Origin: Streptomyces sp. ISL-43
GTDB lineage: Bacteria > Actinomycetota > Actinomycetes > Streptomycetales > Streptomycetaceae
Reading direction: 5' to 3'
NCBI RefSeq assembly: GCF_018614195.1
Contig: NZ_JAGGOT010000073.1
Coordinates: 1-64,000, forward strand
Length of the DNA stretch: 64,000 bases
Below, one piece after another: positions 63,347-64,000 of this stretch. The translations under genes and the position numbers were made by a program. Each line of letters starts with the position of its first letter. Position 1 is the first letter of the stretch. The notes below the pieces were generated by a model. That model was not told the DNA's origin. It saw only the letters and a program-made list of their open reading frames with translations, and did not search any database.

Positions 63347-64000
63347 ATGAGTACCCCGCCCCCCAGCCAGCCGCCGTCCGGCGGTTTCGGCGCGCCGCAG
63401 GACCCGCCGTCGGGCGGGTTCGGCGGACCCCCGCCGATGCCGCCCGCGCCGCCCGCGCCGCCCGCGCCGCCCGCGATGCCGTCGAAGCCCCCGCAGCCGC
63501 CGGCCCAGCCGCCGACGGCCCCCGCCGCGCCGGCCGCCGCCCCCGCCGGGCAGCCGACCGCCCCTGCCGGGCAGCCCGCGTACGGGTATCCGCAGGAGGC
63601 CTACGGCTACCCGCAGCAGCAGCCCGTCACCACGCCCATGTACGCGGCCCAGGGCCAGACGCCGGCCGGCACCGGTACCGGTTCCGGCGGCAATGACGTG
63701 CGCACCCAGCTGATGATCGTCGGCGCGGCCCTCCTGGCCATCGTCCTCATCGTCGGCGGAGGCTTCTGGTACGTCTCCGGCGACGAGGAGGGCGGCGACC
63801 AGCAGCCCGTCGCCGACGGCAGCGCGAGCCCGGGCGGCGGCGACAAGGGCCAGCCCGGCGGCGGCGGCTCCGAGAAGGTGCCCGCCAAGACCAAGGCGAA
63901 GACGCTCGTCAACGTCCCGATGCCGGTCTCGGACGAGATCGTCGACATCCACGGGTCCTGGCTCACCGACACCACGTACGTGAAGTCGGACATGGGCAAG
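63347..64000 (+). CDS. Pro-rich membrane-anchored protein, partial
   Basis: The first 218 codons of a gene cut by the window edge. AAGGAG lies 6 nt before the ATG. Begins MSTPPPSQPPSGGFGAP, a Pro/Ala/Gly/Gln/Tyr-rich cytoplasmic region, then a helix (LMIVGAALLAIVLIVGGGFWYV) and an Asp/Gly/Ser linker ending in DEIVDIHGSWLTDTTYVK. Same design as the gene before it, so likely a tandem paralog with an outer PQQ-like domain outside the window. Confidence 0.75.
   Translation, partial: MSTPPPSQPPSGGFGAPQDPPSGGFGGPPPMPPAPPAPPAPPAMPSKPPQPPAQPPTAPAAPAAAPAGQPTAPAGQPAYGYPQEAYGYPQQQPVTTPMYAAQGQTPAGTGTGSGGNDVRTQLMIVGAALLAIVLIVGGGFWYVSGDEEGGDQQPVADGSASPGGGDKGQPGGGGSEKVPAKTKAKTLVNVPMPVSDEIVDIHGSWLTDTTYVKSDMGK

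Overview
The window is chromosomal DNA of a Streptomyces. The base composition is very GC-rich, GTG starts and GTGA stop/start overlaps are common, and genus-typical genes are present: an SsgA-family regulator, a SepX/GlpR-like divisome protein, an actinobacterial protein mannosyltransferase, an Rpf, a tricorn protease and a class B PBP. Gene order from about 31 to 58 kb resembles the part of the S. coelicolor chromosome that carries ssgE, pmt, rpfB, rsmA and ispE. That comparison is from memory, not a search.

Layout. 0.2-3.6 kb (minus strand): an MFS exporter, an FmdB zinc ribbon behind a CIRCE-like operator, then mtnP fused end to end with a pyrF-like gene that has an altered catalytic residue. 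4-9.3 kb: CPA1 antiporter, penicillin-acylase-family hydrolase, 5-FTHF cyclo-ligase. 9.3-14.6 kb: galU-moeA/glp-moaC-mog-rimJ-sepX/glpR, a cluster mixing molybdenum cofactor and cell division genes. 14.6-19.4 kb: tRNA-Ala(CGC) and a 1343-residue secreted repeat protein. 19.4-25.3 kb: GNAT, exonuclease III, a MerR regulator divergent from a monooxygenase-hydrolase-dehydrogenase operon, and a tiny helical stress-type protein. 25.3-31.9 kb: tricorn protease divergent from a TetR-MMPL operon with clear operators. 31.9-38.6 kb: ssgE, a Co/Ni ECF transporter behind a Nur-like box, a frameshifted beta-lactamase-family gene, a YbaK-type deacylase and a PBP.

38.7-49.9 kb is an accessory island. It is bounded by 38-bp direct repeats (37/38 identical), and the right copy is the 3' end of pmt. 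It therefore looks like an integrated element about 11.2 kb long, although I find no integrase. It carries a minus-strand operon of two tiny proteins, a 45-residue peptide, a JmjC/cupin Fe(II) oxygenase, an aldo/keto reductase and an aminoglycoside-phosphotransferase-fold protein. Facing away from this operon are an XRE-TPR regulator and a two-repeat protein. The island also holds an IS5-family insertion with a possible passenger gene, two consecutive genes with HEPN-like Rx4H motifs, and a degenerate 3' fragment of tRNA-Ser(UGA). The peptide-oxygenase-reductase-kinase operon is the best candidate for an undescribed system, plausibly a peptide- or small-molecule-modifying pathway.

49.9-64 kb returns to core genes: pmt, rsmI, a zinc-ribbon protein, tatD, rpfB-rsmA-ispE (coupled by overlaps), a membrane acyltransferase, an ABC-F ATPase and two proline-rich membrane-anchored proteins. 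The second of these runs off the right edge.
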